Shown here: piece by piece, positions 11,306 through 24,340 of the stretch
Numbering within the stretch: position 1 is the first letter of the stretch
Layout: the number at the start of each line of letters is the position of its first letter
NCBI GenBank assembly: GCA_954871525.1
Contig: OX940868.1
Span: 12,080,056-12,144,055, forward strand
Source of the DNA: Parietaria judaica
Lineage: Eukaryota > Streptophyta > Magnoliopsida > Rosales > Urticaceae
Length of the DNA: 64,000 nucleotides
Direction: 5' to 3'
Notes under the pieces: model-generated
Databases searched by the model: none
What the model was told of the DNA's origin: nothing
The model's input: only the letters and a program-made list of their open reading frames with translations
Made by a program: the position numbers and the translations under genes

Positions 11306-12530
11306 ACACACTCAATGAGAGAGGTATTGTTTCTTAAAGGTGCTGGCCAAATTCTTTTCTCCATTTTTCGAAATTATGATTATGTATCCTCCTGTTGAAT
11401 CGTGACTCAGATATATGCCTTTCTTTGAGATAGGAAAATCGAAGCTGTTAAAAACAGCCATATACATCTCCAATCAATCCCTTTGTTTTCTACTCTAATT
11501 ATCACTCGTTCTTATTTTTATTTGTCAGTTAACAGTAATATATCTTCAAGCTAATTTTGTTTTTTAAGGGTTAAGTTTTAATTTATAATTCTTTAAGGAT
11601 TATAAGTTTTAATTTATTTTAAGAAATTATTATTTTTTCGTTCCCGTGGCACATATTTTAGTTTTTTTTACATATGTTAATATAATCAAATAGTTTTATA
11701 AAACATGTGTTTAGAAAAAAAATATTTTTTATTTTTCTTAGAGGAATAATTTATAATTTTTAAATACATTATATTAATTAAAAAAACATAATTGTATATA
11801 ATATCATGGACATTTTAATATTAAATTTAAGGCATGATATTATTTTGGAAGACATAGCATATATGAAACTAAGGCATGATTGAAAAAAAATTGTATCAAA
11901 TACGGTTCAAACAAAATTTAAATCGAAAATTTGGTGATTGGTAAAAATTGTGTTTACCTTAATAGCGTAATTTTGGTTTTAAAGTGAAAAAAAAACACTA
12001 AAATATGTATTTTTTACTAATAAAAATTTGAAACCACAAACCCAAATGTTTTTTAATACAGACACATATAAATATATATATATATATAATATGTTAATTT
12101 TTTATTCTTGTAATTTTTTGTTCTTGTTTTTACAATATCAAACAACGTTTATGATACATGTCTGTGTATTAAGTAATATTTTATAATATCAAACAAGGTT
12201 TATGATACATGTTTGTATATTAAATAATATCATGTATTTACAAATTATAAATTACTCCTAAAAGAAAAAAAAATTGATAAATACTTTTTAAAAAAAATAT
12301 ATTTGATTAAATTTGACATATTAAAAAAATTAAAATATTTGCCACGGGAAAGAAAAAAATAAATTAAAAATAAAAATAATTTTTAAAATAAATGAAAACT
12401 AAGTTTTTAAGGAGTTATTTGTTTACTTCTAAAAAAATATATATATTCTTTTTATAAATACATATTTTATATTAAAAAAATCTTTCATTCTCATGTGGGC
12501 CAACAAGAATGAAAGAAATTTTTAAAAAAA
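11306..12530. other. Very AT-rich intergenic DNA
   Basis: Strongly AT-rich with a (TA)n run near 12070 and no coding signal. I see nothing else supportable. Confidence 0.6.
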
Positions 12531-12538
12531 ATACGAGG

Positions 12539-12729
12539 TGGCGGCAAAAGTACTCAACCTATGGCCATGTGACATGCCACAGGAGACAGCCTAACAGCCA
12601 TGTAGGTAGGTGGCTAACGGTGTTAGTTGGTTGGCGACAAAAGTGCGATGTTAGGTACTTTCACCTTCATTTATTAAGGTTGGGTACCTATCGGAGAATA
12701 TTGTCAAAGGTTGGGTATTTTTGCCGCAA
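12539..12729. mobile_element. Small MITE with GCGGCAAAAGTAC termini
   Basis: The left end GGCGGCAAAAGTACTCAACC faces the right end GGTTGGGTATTTTTGCCGC as an imperfect terminal inverted repeat. The interior is about 190 bp and also contains self-complementary pieces. The terminal motif resembles those of the larger palindromic elements at 8373-9702 and 36.6-38.5 kb. No clear target duplication was found. Confidence 0.55.
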
Positions 12730-13262
12730 TTAACATTTTTTAATTCTATTTTATCACATTATCTCTTATTTATAATCACATCCTTATTTTTTTTTATTTC
12801 AAATTAGTAATTAGATCCCATTAGAAAAATCATTATAACTAGTAAAAAATTATTCCATAAAAATAATTTTAAATATATGTACACGTTTATTAAGATAAAT
12901 ATATATCATATAATTAAATTACAACATAAAAAAACTTAAATTTCTTCTATGAATACAGGATGATATAATGATTTTTAATTGTATTATTTTTTGTTGCAAT
13001 ATACAAACGACGTAATTGTTGAATTTATAATGTAATTTGTTAATTAAATTATGCAAAATAATAATTTTATATAAGGAGTATGTGAATGACTTGTGCAAGT
13101 TCTAAAAAAGTTAAAAGCAAAAAGCAAAAACCTTAAAGGAATAAGATCGCGAATAGAGCAACGCCAAATATCTTATTGGAATGGAGTGAGATATGGTGTT
13201 CACTAGAATTGGTCATCGTAATCACTGATACGTAAAATTTAAAATGCTAGTGTTATGGGTAT
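12730..13262. other. AT-rich intergenic DNA, nothing recognised
   Basis: No coding signal, no paired repeat and no recognisable terminus. Confidence 0.5.
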
Positions 13263-14052
13263 TGTTAAGGTCGGATTTTGTCAAATTCTTCCTTCACACT
13301 AATTGTGTCGTTTATCCTAAAAACGACACACAATAGAGGCAGAAGATTCGTTGACCGACTGTCAATAAGAACGCATTTCAGTCGCTTCGGGAGGAGGAAT
13401 TCCCGAGGAGGATATCCGACGGGATAGCCCGATGGAGTACTAAACGTCCGAGGAGAATGCCCAAGGAGAAGACCCGAGGGGAAGACCCGAGGGGGATCAC
13501 GCGAGGACGCACCTGAGTTGTACGTTCTGACCACAATAAATGCGGCCGAGGTCTGTCGAGGAATCACGAAAAGGCATCCATACGCGCACCATTTGCGCAG
13601 GGTGTGACAGGCGACAACGTTAGTGGGACTGCACCTTCTTACGGGACTCGGCCCAAAAAGTCAACGGGACTCGGGCTGAAAAAAGTAATTTAAAATTCAA
13701 TCACTTTCGCCACAAAATAACCTTTAAAATAATTATTAAAGGCACCGTGCACAGCGCATTGAGCACCGCGAAAGCAATATCATTATTGCTCAAGGGCCCA
13801 ACAAAGTAATTAGTAATTACTAAGAGGTCCTTACACCCTTCTATAAATAGAAGTTCATTTCAATCAAAATGGTAAGTCTGAATCAAACTCAGATCGACTC
13901 ATAAAAGCGCTCTCTAAAGCGATAAAACTTCTGTTTTCCATTCTCTTAAATATACCGACTTAAATACCCGACTTATGTTGAGCGTCGGAGGTGGATTCTG
14001 AGGCACCCCCTTCATTCCCCTTTGAGTTCGTGTTTATTTCATTCTTTCAGCA
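13263..14052 (+). repeat. Probable LTR with TATA box
   Basis: A GC-richer first half (13370-13680) is followed by TAATTACTAATTACT-like sequence and a TATA box (CTTCTATAAATAGAAG near 13836). The plausible edges TG (13263) and CA (14052) define it. The same promoter block occurs in reverse at about 58650-58740, showing one repeat family. Neither copy has a recognisable coding region attached. Confidence 0.5.
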
Positions 14053-14784
14053 AAGTATATGGTGACGGAGTTCCGGAACATATTTCCGGCCTTTCAAGAA
14101 CGACGAATCAAACTTTAAGACCCCCTTTGACCATCAAGTGATCATCGGGCCCGCCCCAAAATCAAGACTTGGGCCACTTTAAGTGTTGCTCAATTTTTCG
14201 GCATTAATAATTAGTATGTTTAACGGTCAATTTTTCTAAGTATGAGTGCTTAAGTACGAAAATCAGAAAAACATAAAGTACTTTTTCATCAATCTTTCAA
14301 TCACATTATTAACGATATTTAGTGATCTTTGGTGAAACTCTGGAAGTTTCAATCAATAACATTCGGAGTAGAGATTGATCTAAGTTTACATGCCTTATCA
14401 TGGTTATTATTATTATACAGATAGAAAAGAAACTTATACATATGTTTGGTGGTATCATGTGTACGTGTTTGTTTGTTTTCTTTACTTTATGAGACATATA
14501 TGCACATCTTTAATATATAAGATATAGATGCACACACGTATATATTATATTTGGATTCTCTTCTATTGACGAATATCAATCTTCGATCAATAGATTAAAC
14601 AACCTACAATTTTTCTATAGCTATCGATAGCAACCACAACTGGCTATGGGCCATAATGCCAAAAAGTCAAAACCCTAATATAATTATAGGCCCATCTTAT
14701 GAAATGTATGTCCACTGCCTCGTGTGTATATATAGATATACACAATACTAATACAGAGTCGTCGTATTATTGAATGAATCTTGT
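14053..14784. other. Intergenic DNA, no gene seen
   Basis: The first 100 bp may be the start of the internal region of the LTR element to the left. The rest is AT-rich with no coding signal. Confidence 0.45.
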
Positions 14785-14792
14785 TGGTCAGT

Positions 14793-15034
14793 CAGTGACG
14801 GAAGCATGAATTATTCTATCGGAGGGTAACATATAATTTATTTATTTTTTTGTCAAAAATTAATTTGAAAGAGTTATATTTAAATTTTTATAAAAGTTAA
14901 GGGGGGTCTAAATATAATTTTATATAAATTTACACACACGAAAAATAAAAATGGGGTATTATTTAAACAAATTTTCTATTTATTTTGGAGGGGTGGTTTG
15001 AACCACACTCCGTCTGTACATGCTTCCGCCAGTG
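14793..15034. mobile_element. 242-bp hAT-type MITE
   Basis: The terminal inverted repeats are CAGTGACGGAAGCATG (14793) and CATGCTTCCGCCAGTG (ending 15034). The flanks TGGTCAGT (14785-14792) and TGGTCAAT (15035-15042) are an 8-bp target duplication with one mismatch, as made by hAT transposases. It has no coding capacity. Confidence 0.75.
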
Positions 15035-16389
15035 TGGTCAATAATTTAATAACCCAAAAATCTACTGCGTCAGTAATTAAATCATATAACTAATTAAATA
15101 CTCCAGGATTTTTTTTTTTTTTTGACAGATACTCCAGGAATTAAATTGTCTATTTAATTCTGTTTTAAATTCGCAGCTCGATAATGACCGTAATCCGACT
15201 TTTACTCGGATTACTGTTTTGAGCATAACTCTCGCTCTGTTCATCAAAATGATGCGATTCAAAATGATAAATTCTTAGAATTTTATTTCCCACAATATTG
15301 TGATTTTTCAAGAGTCGAATTTCAATTATCAATTTTTTCACTTTCTTGGGCTGTACTAAAACATTGGTACTTTTGCCACTTTAAGGTAAATATATGTTTC
15401 ATGACCTAAGTCTCGAATCTAGTCTAATTGGATCCACCCCATATTCAATAAATGAATATTTTAATGTGGTTTCACTCTTGTGGAGTTACAAAAGGGACTG
15501 ATAGACATATTACTCAAGCAAGGTGAAATGAAGAAATTTCACCAAGGTTCGATTACATTCCACTATAGCTCTAAGCTGAACAAAGTCTTGAGTAATAATA
15601 TAAAATATAATCCTAACACAGGAGTCTATCGATTCAATCATATTTTTGGTAATCTTCGTTTTCGTATTTATCATGGTTCTCATTAAAGGGTACTAGTTGT
15701 TGTATTGCCCTTTGACGACTATCACTTTATTATATGATTCTTACAAACTACTCACTCATTGGATTATTTAAATCAATGATTTGTACATGAGTACTTATTT
15801 GTTTCCTACGAGTCATAATAAAGAAATCATAAACTTGTTATCCATATCTGCATCCATGCGACTTATCCTGGTCAACCTTCTGATCCCAAGATGAAAGTGA
15901 ATGTGAATAGTATTGTATTTTGTAACAATCAAATCAAAGATCATGTGAGTTGAACTGTATAAGTCCATGATGCTCAAGACTTCAACCGATTCCATCTGAT
16001 CATCTTTGTGACTTAATCTTATGATCATCAATGACGGTCTTATATGATGATTTCAATTTTAAGTCTGCTAGTCTAGAATGGAGAGTGTTCTCAAAGGTGC
16101 ATAACAAACACCAGATCCGGTAATAGATCATCACTTATAGTGTTTGAGTTCATTAATAGTTTTTACAGATTAGAAGCTCCCACTTTCTAATCTAAACCAT
16201 GGACGACCTAACTTTATATTCTTAACTTATCTCGTCAAACCTCCTCACACATAGACTATGTGTGATGACGTAGCATAATTGCAAAACGTATAGAACTTTG
16301 GGACGAAACATATATTTTTTCAATATCTAATATATAACTATATAAGATTATCACTAATAAGTTACATTTTCTTTAAAAGGAAAGACAAT
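15035..16389. other. Intergenic DNA, possibly Copia 5' region
   Basis: No gene is supportable. The Copia gag reading recognised from about 16430 must have had an upstream part, but I could not recognise its N-terminus or LTR here. Confidence 0.4.
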
Positions 16390-19300
16390 CATAATCTTAA
16401 TGCAATGAGATTAGCATCTGGATATAAGGCATATTATAAAATATGTCCAACAATACCGAACTCCTTGGGTGATTCTTACAACCAACTCTTGTTGAAGTAT
16501 AATATGAATGTGGTGAAAAGACTATTCACCAACTCCACAACATGCCGAGAATGTTATGGAGTTGCAAGGAAAGAAGAAATGAAAAGGAAATGGTGACTGC
16601 CAAGGCTAAAGGCAAGAAAGTCCCCGTTTTAAGGTGATCGCAAAAGCGATGAAACCGAAATCAAAGGCCACGAATTAGGAAGGGAAATGTTTCACTGTGA
16701 GCAGCCCGAATATTGATAGAGAAAGGGTTCGATACATTTCAAGGAAGTGAAGAGGAAAAGAAGAGTGGTAAATCGTCTTTAGGTATAAATGTTGTAGAAG
16801 TTAACTGTCCACTTCAATAAACTAGGTAATAGATCAAATCGGATACCAACAATTTTGGAGACCTTGTGACAACAAGTATATCTACACGCACAATAAAAGC
16901 GTAGATTGCCAAATATGCATATAAGTAAAGAGACAAATGAACACGCGATATTTGTTAACGCAGTTCGCGAACCACTCGTTGGAACCTACTCTTCGAGGAA
17001 CTGACCCAGATACTTTATTCCACTGGATAACATTAAAAAATGTTACACGGTTATACTGGATATTGAACTTAGTTTCACAAGGGAATAGACAACTCCCCCT
17101 CAAGACCAGGCGCCGCTTGTGATCTAACTCAAGGAAAAAGTATGGTTCTCTTCGGAAATAGCCTTTGCTGCTTTAACCGTCGATAAATCGATCGTCACTC
17201 CTCGAATGAGATCGCAAGACCCTTCGGCTTCTTTTAAGAAAATTTTACATTTCTTCGTACTAATTGTTAACAACAACCAGCAAAGGTTATATAGCCGGTC
17301 AAAAAGGCTTCCAAATAAGACAATAAGGGCTCCATGATCTTGGGTGATTGTAGGGCTGATTAGCAATTTTCAATCATATGTATTCTGGGTGTTGATTTTG
17401 CAATCCAGTCTTTTATTATGCAGTTGCATGATGAAGATCGTGGTAATAATTATGAAGATCTTGGACATTAACTCCGCTGAAGATCTGGGACAATAATTTC
17501 GTTATCACTTTGACAATTGTTCCGAAAACTTATCTGACAACCTTATCCAGTCCAAATCTAGAAATCAAATCTCCAACAAGAAATGTCCTTCATGAATGAC
17601 AAATATCTCCCAACAGCTATAATATCTTGTCTAATTGTGCATCTTGACTTTATTCTAATTGTCTTGATCTTCTTAATGATCGAGTCATATCTTTTGCACG
17701 CGCTATATATATAAAGTCTTCACCACCACCTATGTTAGAATAATGAAAAAAACAAACACAGATTGCTGAATCAATGCAGTGTTCCTACAATCTCCGTATT
17801 TTTGCATTATGTGGATCAATAACACAACCACGACACAACCAAAGACAGTGTATTAGGGGTACAACATAAAAACCGCCTAAAACAAAAGAACATTGTTTGG
17901 GATATGAAACATATAAAACTTCTCCCGCTTATTAATTATCATAAATAGACAAAAAGGAGCCTCCTGGAAAAGTTGATGCTGGAGAAGTGGCTGTGAAAGA
18001 AATTGAAAAAGCTTTTGTGGCCGCCTTCTTTAGCTTTACGACGAGGAGAACTGTTGAACTTTGTCTGAGAAAGATGTTGAGGACTGCTTTTATGGATCTA
18101 GAATTGGGGGCCACCGACACTGCAACCAAAGAGGAACAGGTGCATTGCGGGACCAGCGGAGGTAAATTGGATGAAGAAATGAACTTCTTTTGCCTTGGAC
18201 TCTTGCATCGTCTGAGCCACGTTGTCTGTCGAGACACTTATGCGGAAATCTAGGGCCACCAGCACTGATATCGTGGTTGAACAAGAAATCAGGCCCGGCG
18301 GAGGTGATGAAGGCTTCTTCTGCTCTAATGAGATGGCCACCGATGCCCCAACCACAATAATAGACCACAGGACAGGTGGAGATGAAAACTCCTCCATGGC
18401 GGATAGATCATCAAAATCTAGTAAAACAACTGTCACTTTGCAAAGGCTTTCATAAAAATCCTTTATGGCCTATCTATGATGGCTTGAGATGATTAAATTG
18501 CAACTTGTTCATCAATGGTTCCTGTAGAGGCACAAACACACCAATAGTAGACATGCATGTGTACAAAACTTCAAATAGAAAATCAAAACCCAAGACATTC
18601 AATAAACTAATTCCAACTTCGATACCCAAAATTTTTAAGGTTTTGACAATTTTTTTTGAAAAAAAAATGAATTCTTATGAATAATTGAACAAATTAGTTT
18701 GAGAAGTAGCCGATCCTAAAACGGTGAAAAAAATGATGTTGTGCAAGAAACAGAATGATCAACGAAACAAATAATGAAATATATATATATATATATATAA
18801 AATTAATTTGCTATTTTAAAAAGCCACGATTTCGCGCAATCTTTAACACCCATACACGACATTAGAAACATCCAAACATAAATTATAATTTTTAAAACAA
18901 AATTATCACAAAAAAAAGGAAAGATCAAACCCGTTTAATTACAGCTCTTGGATTTTAGTACCGCCGTTTTGTTTTCACAATTTGAGTCCATACAAACTTC
19001 GCGCACGCACGTGACCAAGTCTTCTCCTCAAGGGAGTTGATAAAGTGTCTCATTTTCGCCTTGCAAAAAGCATTATTATTCTCTTATAGCAGTGGATGGC
19101 GAGCCAACCTTGAGAGTATCAGATTTACCCAAAATCAAATTTTCCTGAAATCAAGAACAAAGAGGTGAACTCGCTCTGATACCAATTGAAATCAAATACC
19201 GACTATGTTGGAAACTTTACCACAACAAGTATATCAATATGCCCAATAAAATCCTAGATTACTAAGTATGCGTATACAAGTAAAGAGAAAAATGAACACG

Positions 19301-20340
19301 CGATATTTGGTAACGCAGTTCATGAACTCCTCGTGGGAACCTACTCTACGGGCCACTGACCCAGATACTCTATTCCACTGGAAAACATTAGAAAATGTCA
19401 CTTGCTTATATAGGATACTTAATTGAGTTTCACAAGGGAATAGACAACTCCCCCTCAAGAACACGCACCACTGATCATCAAACTCCAGGGAAACGTATGG
19501 TGCTCCTCTTCAGAAACAACCTTTGATGCTTCAACCGCCAAAAATTCGGTCGTCACTCCTTGAATGAGATCGCAAGACCTTTTAGATTCCTTTGAGCAAA
19601 TTTTACATTTATTCGTGGTAATTGTTAACCACAACCAGAAAAGGTTATATAGCCGGTCAAAATGACTTCCAAATAAGGCAATAAGTACCTACAATCTTGG
19701 ATGATTGAAGGGATGATTGGCAATCTTCAATCACAGCTATTCAAGATGTTGATGCTGAAATCTAGTCTTTGATTATGCAGATACATGATGAAGATCGTGG
19801 TAATAATTCTGAAGATCTTGTACGTTAACTCCACTGAAGATCTTGGACAATAACTCCGATGTCGCTTTGACAATTGTTCCGACAACTCTTCTGACAACCT
19901 TATCCAGTCCAAATATGGAAATCAAATCTCAAGCAATAAATGTTCTTCATGAATGACAAATATCTCCCAACAACTATGATTTCTCGTCTAGTTGTGCATC
20001 TTGACTTTATTATGATTGCACTGATCTTCTTAATGATTGAGTCACATCTTTTGCATGCGCCAAATATAGAAAGTTTTTCACACCACCTTTGTTACACATA
20101 ATGACAAAACCAAACACAAGCTGTTGAATACAATGCAATGTTCGTACAATAGATACAACATGCGGTACTCATAAAGCATTAGTTGTTGCTTAGCTATGGG
20201 CAACATTGACTTGAAGAAGCTCACTAGAATAAAATTAGTTACATGATTGTCATTATGTTCCCTCTATTACCAAGAGCATATTGAAGTTGATATTTTAGGT
20301 TTTAACTTCAATAGAGTTGGATGCATTTCTGCTTTCATCT
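16390..20340 (+). pseudogene. Copia gag-protease remnant split by a nested LTR element
   Basis: Plus-strand gag fragments include SLGDSYNQLLLKYNMN (about 16460-16510), a basic Lys-rich stretch, a degraded zinc knuckle (FHCEQPEY about 16690) and LGINVVEV (about 16780). The reading breaks at 16834 and resumes at 20149. Read across the target duplication ATAGAT, it gives IDTTCGTH, a variant of the Copia protease active-site region (normally LDTGCGTH). HDCHYVPSITKSIL follows at about 20240, matching the protease-distal part of Copia polyproteins. Stops and frameshifts show it is dead, and no integrase or reverse transcriptase was recognised beyond 20340. Confidence 0.7.
16835..20148 (-). mobile_element. 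Compact LTR retrotransposon, no gag-pol recognised
   Basis: Two diverged direct repeats of about 960 bp, 16835-17789 and 19187-20148, are the LTRs. Both begin TGTA on the minus strand and share GAACACGCGATATTTG and GGTAACGCAGTTC-type blocks. The primer-binding site TGGTATCAGAGC (minus strand, 19173-19184) lies two bases inside the upper LTR, fixing the orientation as minus and the priming tRNA as initiator Met. The internal region is only about 1.4 kb and has no recognisable gag, protease or pol. It has open frames at 17987-18253 (plus) and 18098-18436 (minus) without known domains. ATAGAT flanks both ends (16829-16834 and 20149-20154). The element is either internally deleted or naturally non-autonomous. 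Confidence 0.75.
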
Positions 20341-23300
20341 CACTCAAGATCTTCTACCATAGAACATCCAATCTTCCAACATAGTCCAAGGCCGAGGTCA
20401 TCGCTGATTGGAGCCTGAGTTCATCTCCTTCTCTTATGGGGATGTCATGTAGGTTTGAGTAATCGAAACCCGCTGTAGGGAACGAGAACTTTTAAACAAT
20501 ATGTTTAACAAAAAAATGTTATGCGATCGTGTGGTGGAGAATCGCCTAGGCCTGTTCATTGGCATGTCCATCGCACGACATCATTGGCAACCTCGCCTAT
20601 AAAAGTATCCTTCATTTTAACGTAGAAGGAGAGTGGCTATTGGTTTGTGCGCAAGAGGATTTTTTGCATTCCGGAGGGCCTTTTAGACTAGAAGATTGTT
20701 TCACCTCCGATTGGACCTCTTGTTCGGTTGAAGTGCGAATCGTAGAATCATGGGCGAGTCTAAAAAAAGAGTCAGAGTGATTTGGCTGAGCTTTATGAGG
20801 ATTTGAGCCATGGGGGCAGTTATTGTTGTATGAGCATACTCACGTGCATATGCTCAATTGTCAAACTAAAATTCTTAACTTATAGGTTTTGCAGATTTTG
20901 CAATTGTAGGTTTAATTTATTATTGATTTTCTATAAGAACATTAGTAAAACTGTACAAGCGAATAATAATTAGACATAAGAAATGACTTTAATTTATTAT
21001 TAGTTTCTACTTTTCTTTATGATGTCATTTGTCGTTGGCTACATATACAGGTTACACGTTAATTAATGAGCAGTGCACATATATGTTATAACAACCACAA
21101 TTTATTGCATACAAACACTAGAACTAAAAAAATAAGTGATTCTAATAAAGTGATATATATATATACATATAATATTATAACATGATATACTCATTTTTCA
21201 CAAAAACTTTACTACATATTTTAATTTTAAACTGTATTATAAATTATACATGGTTGATTACTTACTATATTTTTTGTCTTTTCTTTTCTTTTTCAATCAA
21301 ATTTCAAGAAAAATAAAAAATAAAATTTCAACTCTGATAAGATATATTAGCTAAAATTGTAGCAATATCAAGATTAACAAATGGATTTATGTTCACATAT
21401 TTTATGTTTAGTAAATTTTATCTGTTTATAAAAAATATATATTTTAATTAAATATAATAAAGTATTTTATATTTTCGTGCTTCGCCTCAACCAAAAAGCT
21501 AGCTACGCCACTGATCTGGGCAACCCCAAATACTTATGCGATAAAATTGTGAGCTGGCAAGTATGGTGGCACCTCGCCAGCCTTGCAGTCCGAAATTGGC
21601 CACCCTCGATGGCCTTTTTATTTTCTTTTTAAGTGTCGGAGTTTGATCCGACGGAGTTTGATCCACATCTTATAACCTTTTTTCTTCACCTGTCACTTGG
21701 GTACGTGCACTATGTGCAAAATGCCATAGTGAAAACACGCTTGAAGTATACACCTCGTTAGCAGGTCTAGCCACTTCTCGTGTCTTTGCTCTCCGCCATT
21801 TTCCTTATTTGGGTTCAAAGTTGTTGTTCTTCATCACTCTGAAAAATAAGTTGTTCTCGGTGACCAAAAAAAAGTATATATATATATAATATAAGTTAGT
21901 ATTTACTTTAAATTTTTGGTAGTCATTGATTGAGCGAATGAGAAATTAAAGCTGATAAGTTATCAGTTCGCATACATGACTGCATTCAATAGCAACATTA
22001 AAGAATTAATTAATCAATTTATTATTGATATTTCGTGATATAATCGCATACCTTTACACATGATAATAGTAATGGTGTGCAACCATGTTCCAACTGTTGC
22101 ATAAAGTCCACGCGTACGCATTGGAGCGTGGATTTACGCTATAGTCTGGATTAAAAAATAATAAAAGTAAAACTATAAATCTAAGAAAAAATTATGAAGA
22201 ACTCGCGAGGTTGTAAAACTAATGTTTTAGAGACTTCTTATTGAAAAGCTTTCATAAATCAAATTTACGTGTACATTGATGGGGGATATTAATGGACTTC
22301 TGTAGGAATTTAAAAACTCTTATAATTCTACGTATTTTATTTTATAAATATATCTCGAAACCGACGAGGATATAGATGAAATGCTTGTATTACGATAAAA
22401 ATAGTTTATTTATAAATAAAAAAAGTGTAGAACTGTAAGATTTTTGTGAGTTTTGTTGTGTAAATTATGACAGTTTGCGTGAACGTTTTTTCTTGCATGC
22501 CTGTTACTTATATTGTTTTAAAACATAAGTTAAATTTGTTGACAAAAAAATCTATGTATTTGCATTATTTAATTCTTTTTATTTCTAAATAATTGATTTT
22601 TATAAGAAATTATCACTTTCTTAAATACCTACAATGTTTATGTTGAATAATTTGATATCTAGCGTTTTTAACTCAGGAAAATTAAATCATCAATAAACTT
22701 ATTGAACTTTGGTTTCAACTTGCAATGACCAATTCAATAATACAAATAAGAAGTTTGAAAAAAGAAAATCCGTCCTCATCATTTTTAATTATTTATAATA
22801 ATAACTTTAAGGGAGTGCAATGAGATAGCTCTTGAAGTACTATTTCAATTTATTGAAAGCAAATCTAAATTATGAACAAATTATATGAAGTAGTTCGATA
22901 ATAATGTTGGCTTGTGAATTCTCCTTTTCAGTGAACTTTTGGTTGTCCGCTATCTTACTATTTGTCCAAAAAAAAAAAACAATATATATATATACATTGA
23001 TTGTGTATATATAGTGGCGGAGCTAGTTATTTGATTCAACGGAAACACTGTGGAACTATTATAAATCTTATCAATTTAATTTAAATGCCATCTAATTTTC
23101 TATATTTTATTTACGTGTTTATATCTTTATAAGTAAGTCAAATCTCATCATTTTAATGAGAAAATATGCAATCAATTTTCTAATCTCATTCAATAATTTT
23201 TTAACATATCAAGAATGTTAAGTGTGAAGCCTAATCTACACGGAAGCGCTACCGAGACCCGTCGCATAGCGGTAAGGCTTGTAGCCGTCATTAGTGCGTT

Positions 23301-24340
23301 TTGTAGCACAAACTGAGAGAGGCAAGATTGAGGGTGTAACAAGAAACTCCGATTGAGAGATTGATAGTAAATCGAGATTTACAAGCGGCAAGTGGACGTA
23401 CCTCCTACACAAGAAGTGAACCACTATAACTCTGATGTCGATTTCAATTTTGTTTTATCGCTTTATTCGTTTTCTGATTTGGGAATTAGGGCGAAATTCC
23501 TAACAAAGAAAAATAACAAAGCAAAAAAATTCTAACTAATTTCTCTACAATAACTCTAAAATAATAAGAAAATCAAAGATAAATACATATAATAGGAGTA
23601 CATGTGATCAAGCAAAATAAAAAGAGATAAATCCTAATATCTCATTCATAAAAATAAAGGAAATATCTTATAAATTTCTATGTGATCGACTATAAAATTT
23701 ATAAATTTAAGCTACATAAATACAATAAGAAATACAATATCACATCAGTATTTTTTTTTTCTTTTGATATTTGGCTTTATGCCTTGTATACACTCGTCTT
23801 ATGTTACTCCGCCTATGTATATATATCACTATTTGTCCTATATACAGAATACAAATATATATATGTTGATACAAATACTTGTTTGAACTAAACATATGGA
23901 TAGGCCTTTCTTTAAAGAGTAATAATAATATTATGGATAGGTCTAGAAGAAACAAATAAATATGGATGCTTAAAATAAAGTCGTACGCAATTGTACTTTA
24001 TTTTCAATATTTTTAAATTAAAATCAATATATTCTTTATATTGACAAGAAGGACAATGTATTTAATACTTCCATTTCCATACAAATGGTATTGTGATCTT
24101 TTCGTTTAAAGGACACATATTATTAACAAAGGACATACTTTTTTGTTTTTGTTTGTATTTCCGTTCTGGATATCATTTGTTTAAAGAATCTAGTCAATAT
24201 GTAGAAGTCACTAATTTTTTTCCCTTCCGAACAAAGATGTAAATATTATTTTAATACTAATAATTTCCAACCTCAAACGTGATCAGATGTTATGCTGATA
24301 TTTATATATATATATATTATTTATATATATTCTTCGCTTA
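20341..24340. other. Long gene-free stretch with isolated TE termini
   Basis: No gene is supportable over 4 kb. An isolated transposon-like right end, GTGCTTCGCCTCAAC...CGCCACTG, ends at 21513. An isolated left-type end, AGTGGCGGAGCTAG, is near 23012. A less AT-rich patch at 23225-23430 resembles the transcribed part of an LTR but is unpaired. (TA)n tracts occur near 21155, 21878, 22982 and 24303. Confidence 0.5.

Noticed and set aside
13265..13567. 100-residue minus-strand open frame as a gene
   Set aside because: It lies inside LTR-type sequence with no recognisable domain, and its length is explained by the local GC-rich composition.
10896..21513. Matching ends CAGTGACGGAGCCAGC (10896) and the reverse of CAGTGGCGTAGCTAGC (21513) as one 10.6-kb transposon
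   Set aside because: The termini are from the same family, but the flanking 8-mers (TTGAGAGA and ATCTGGGC) differ and no transposase lies between. They are more likely two orphan ends.
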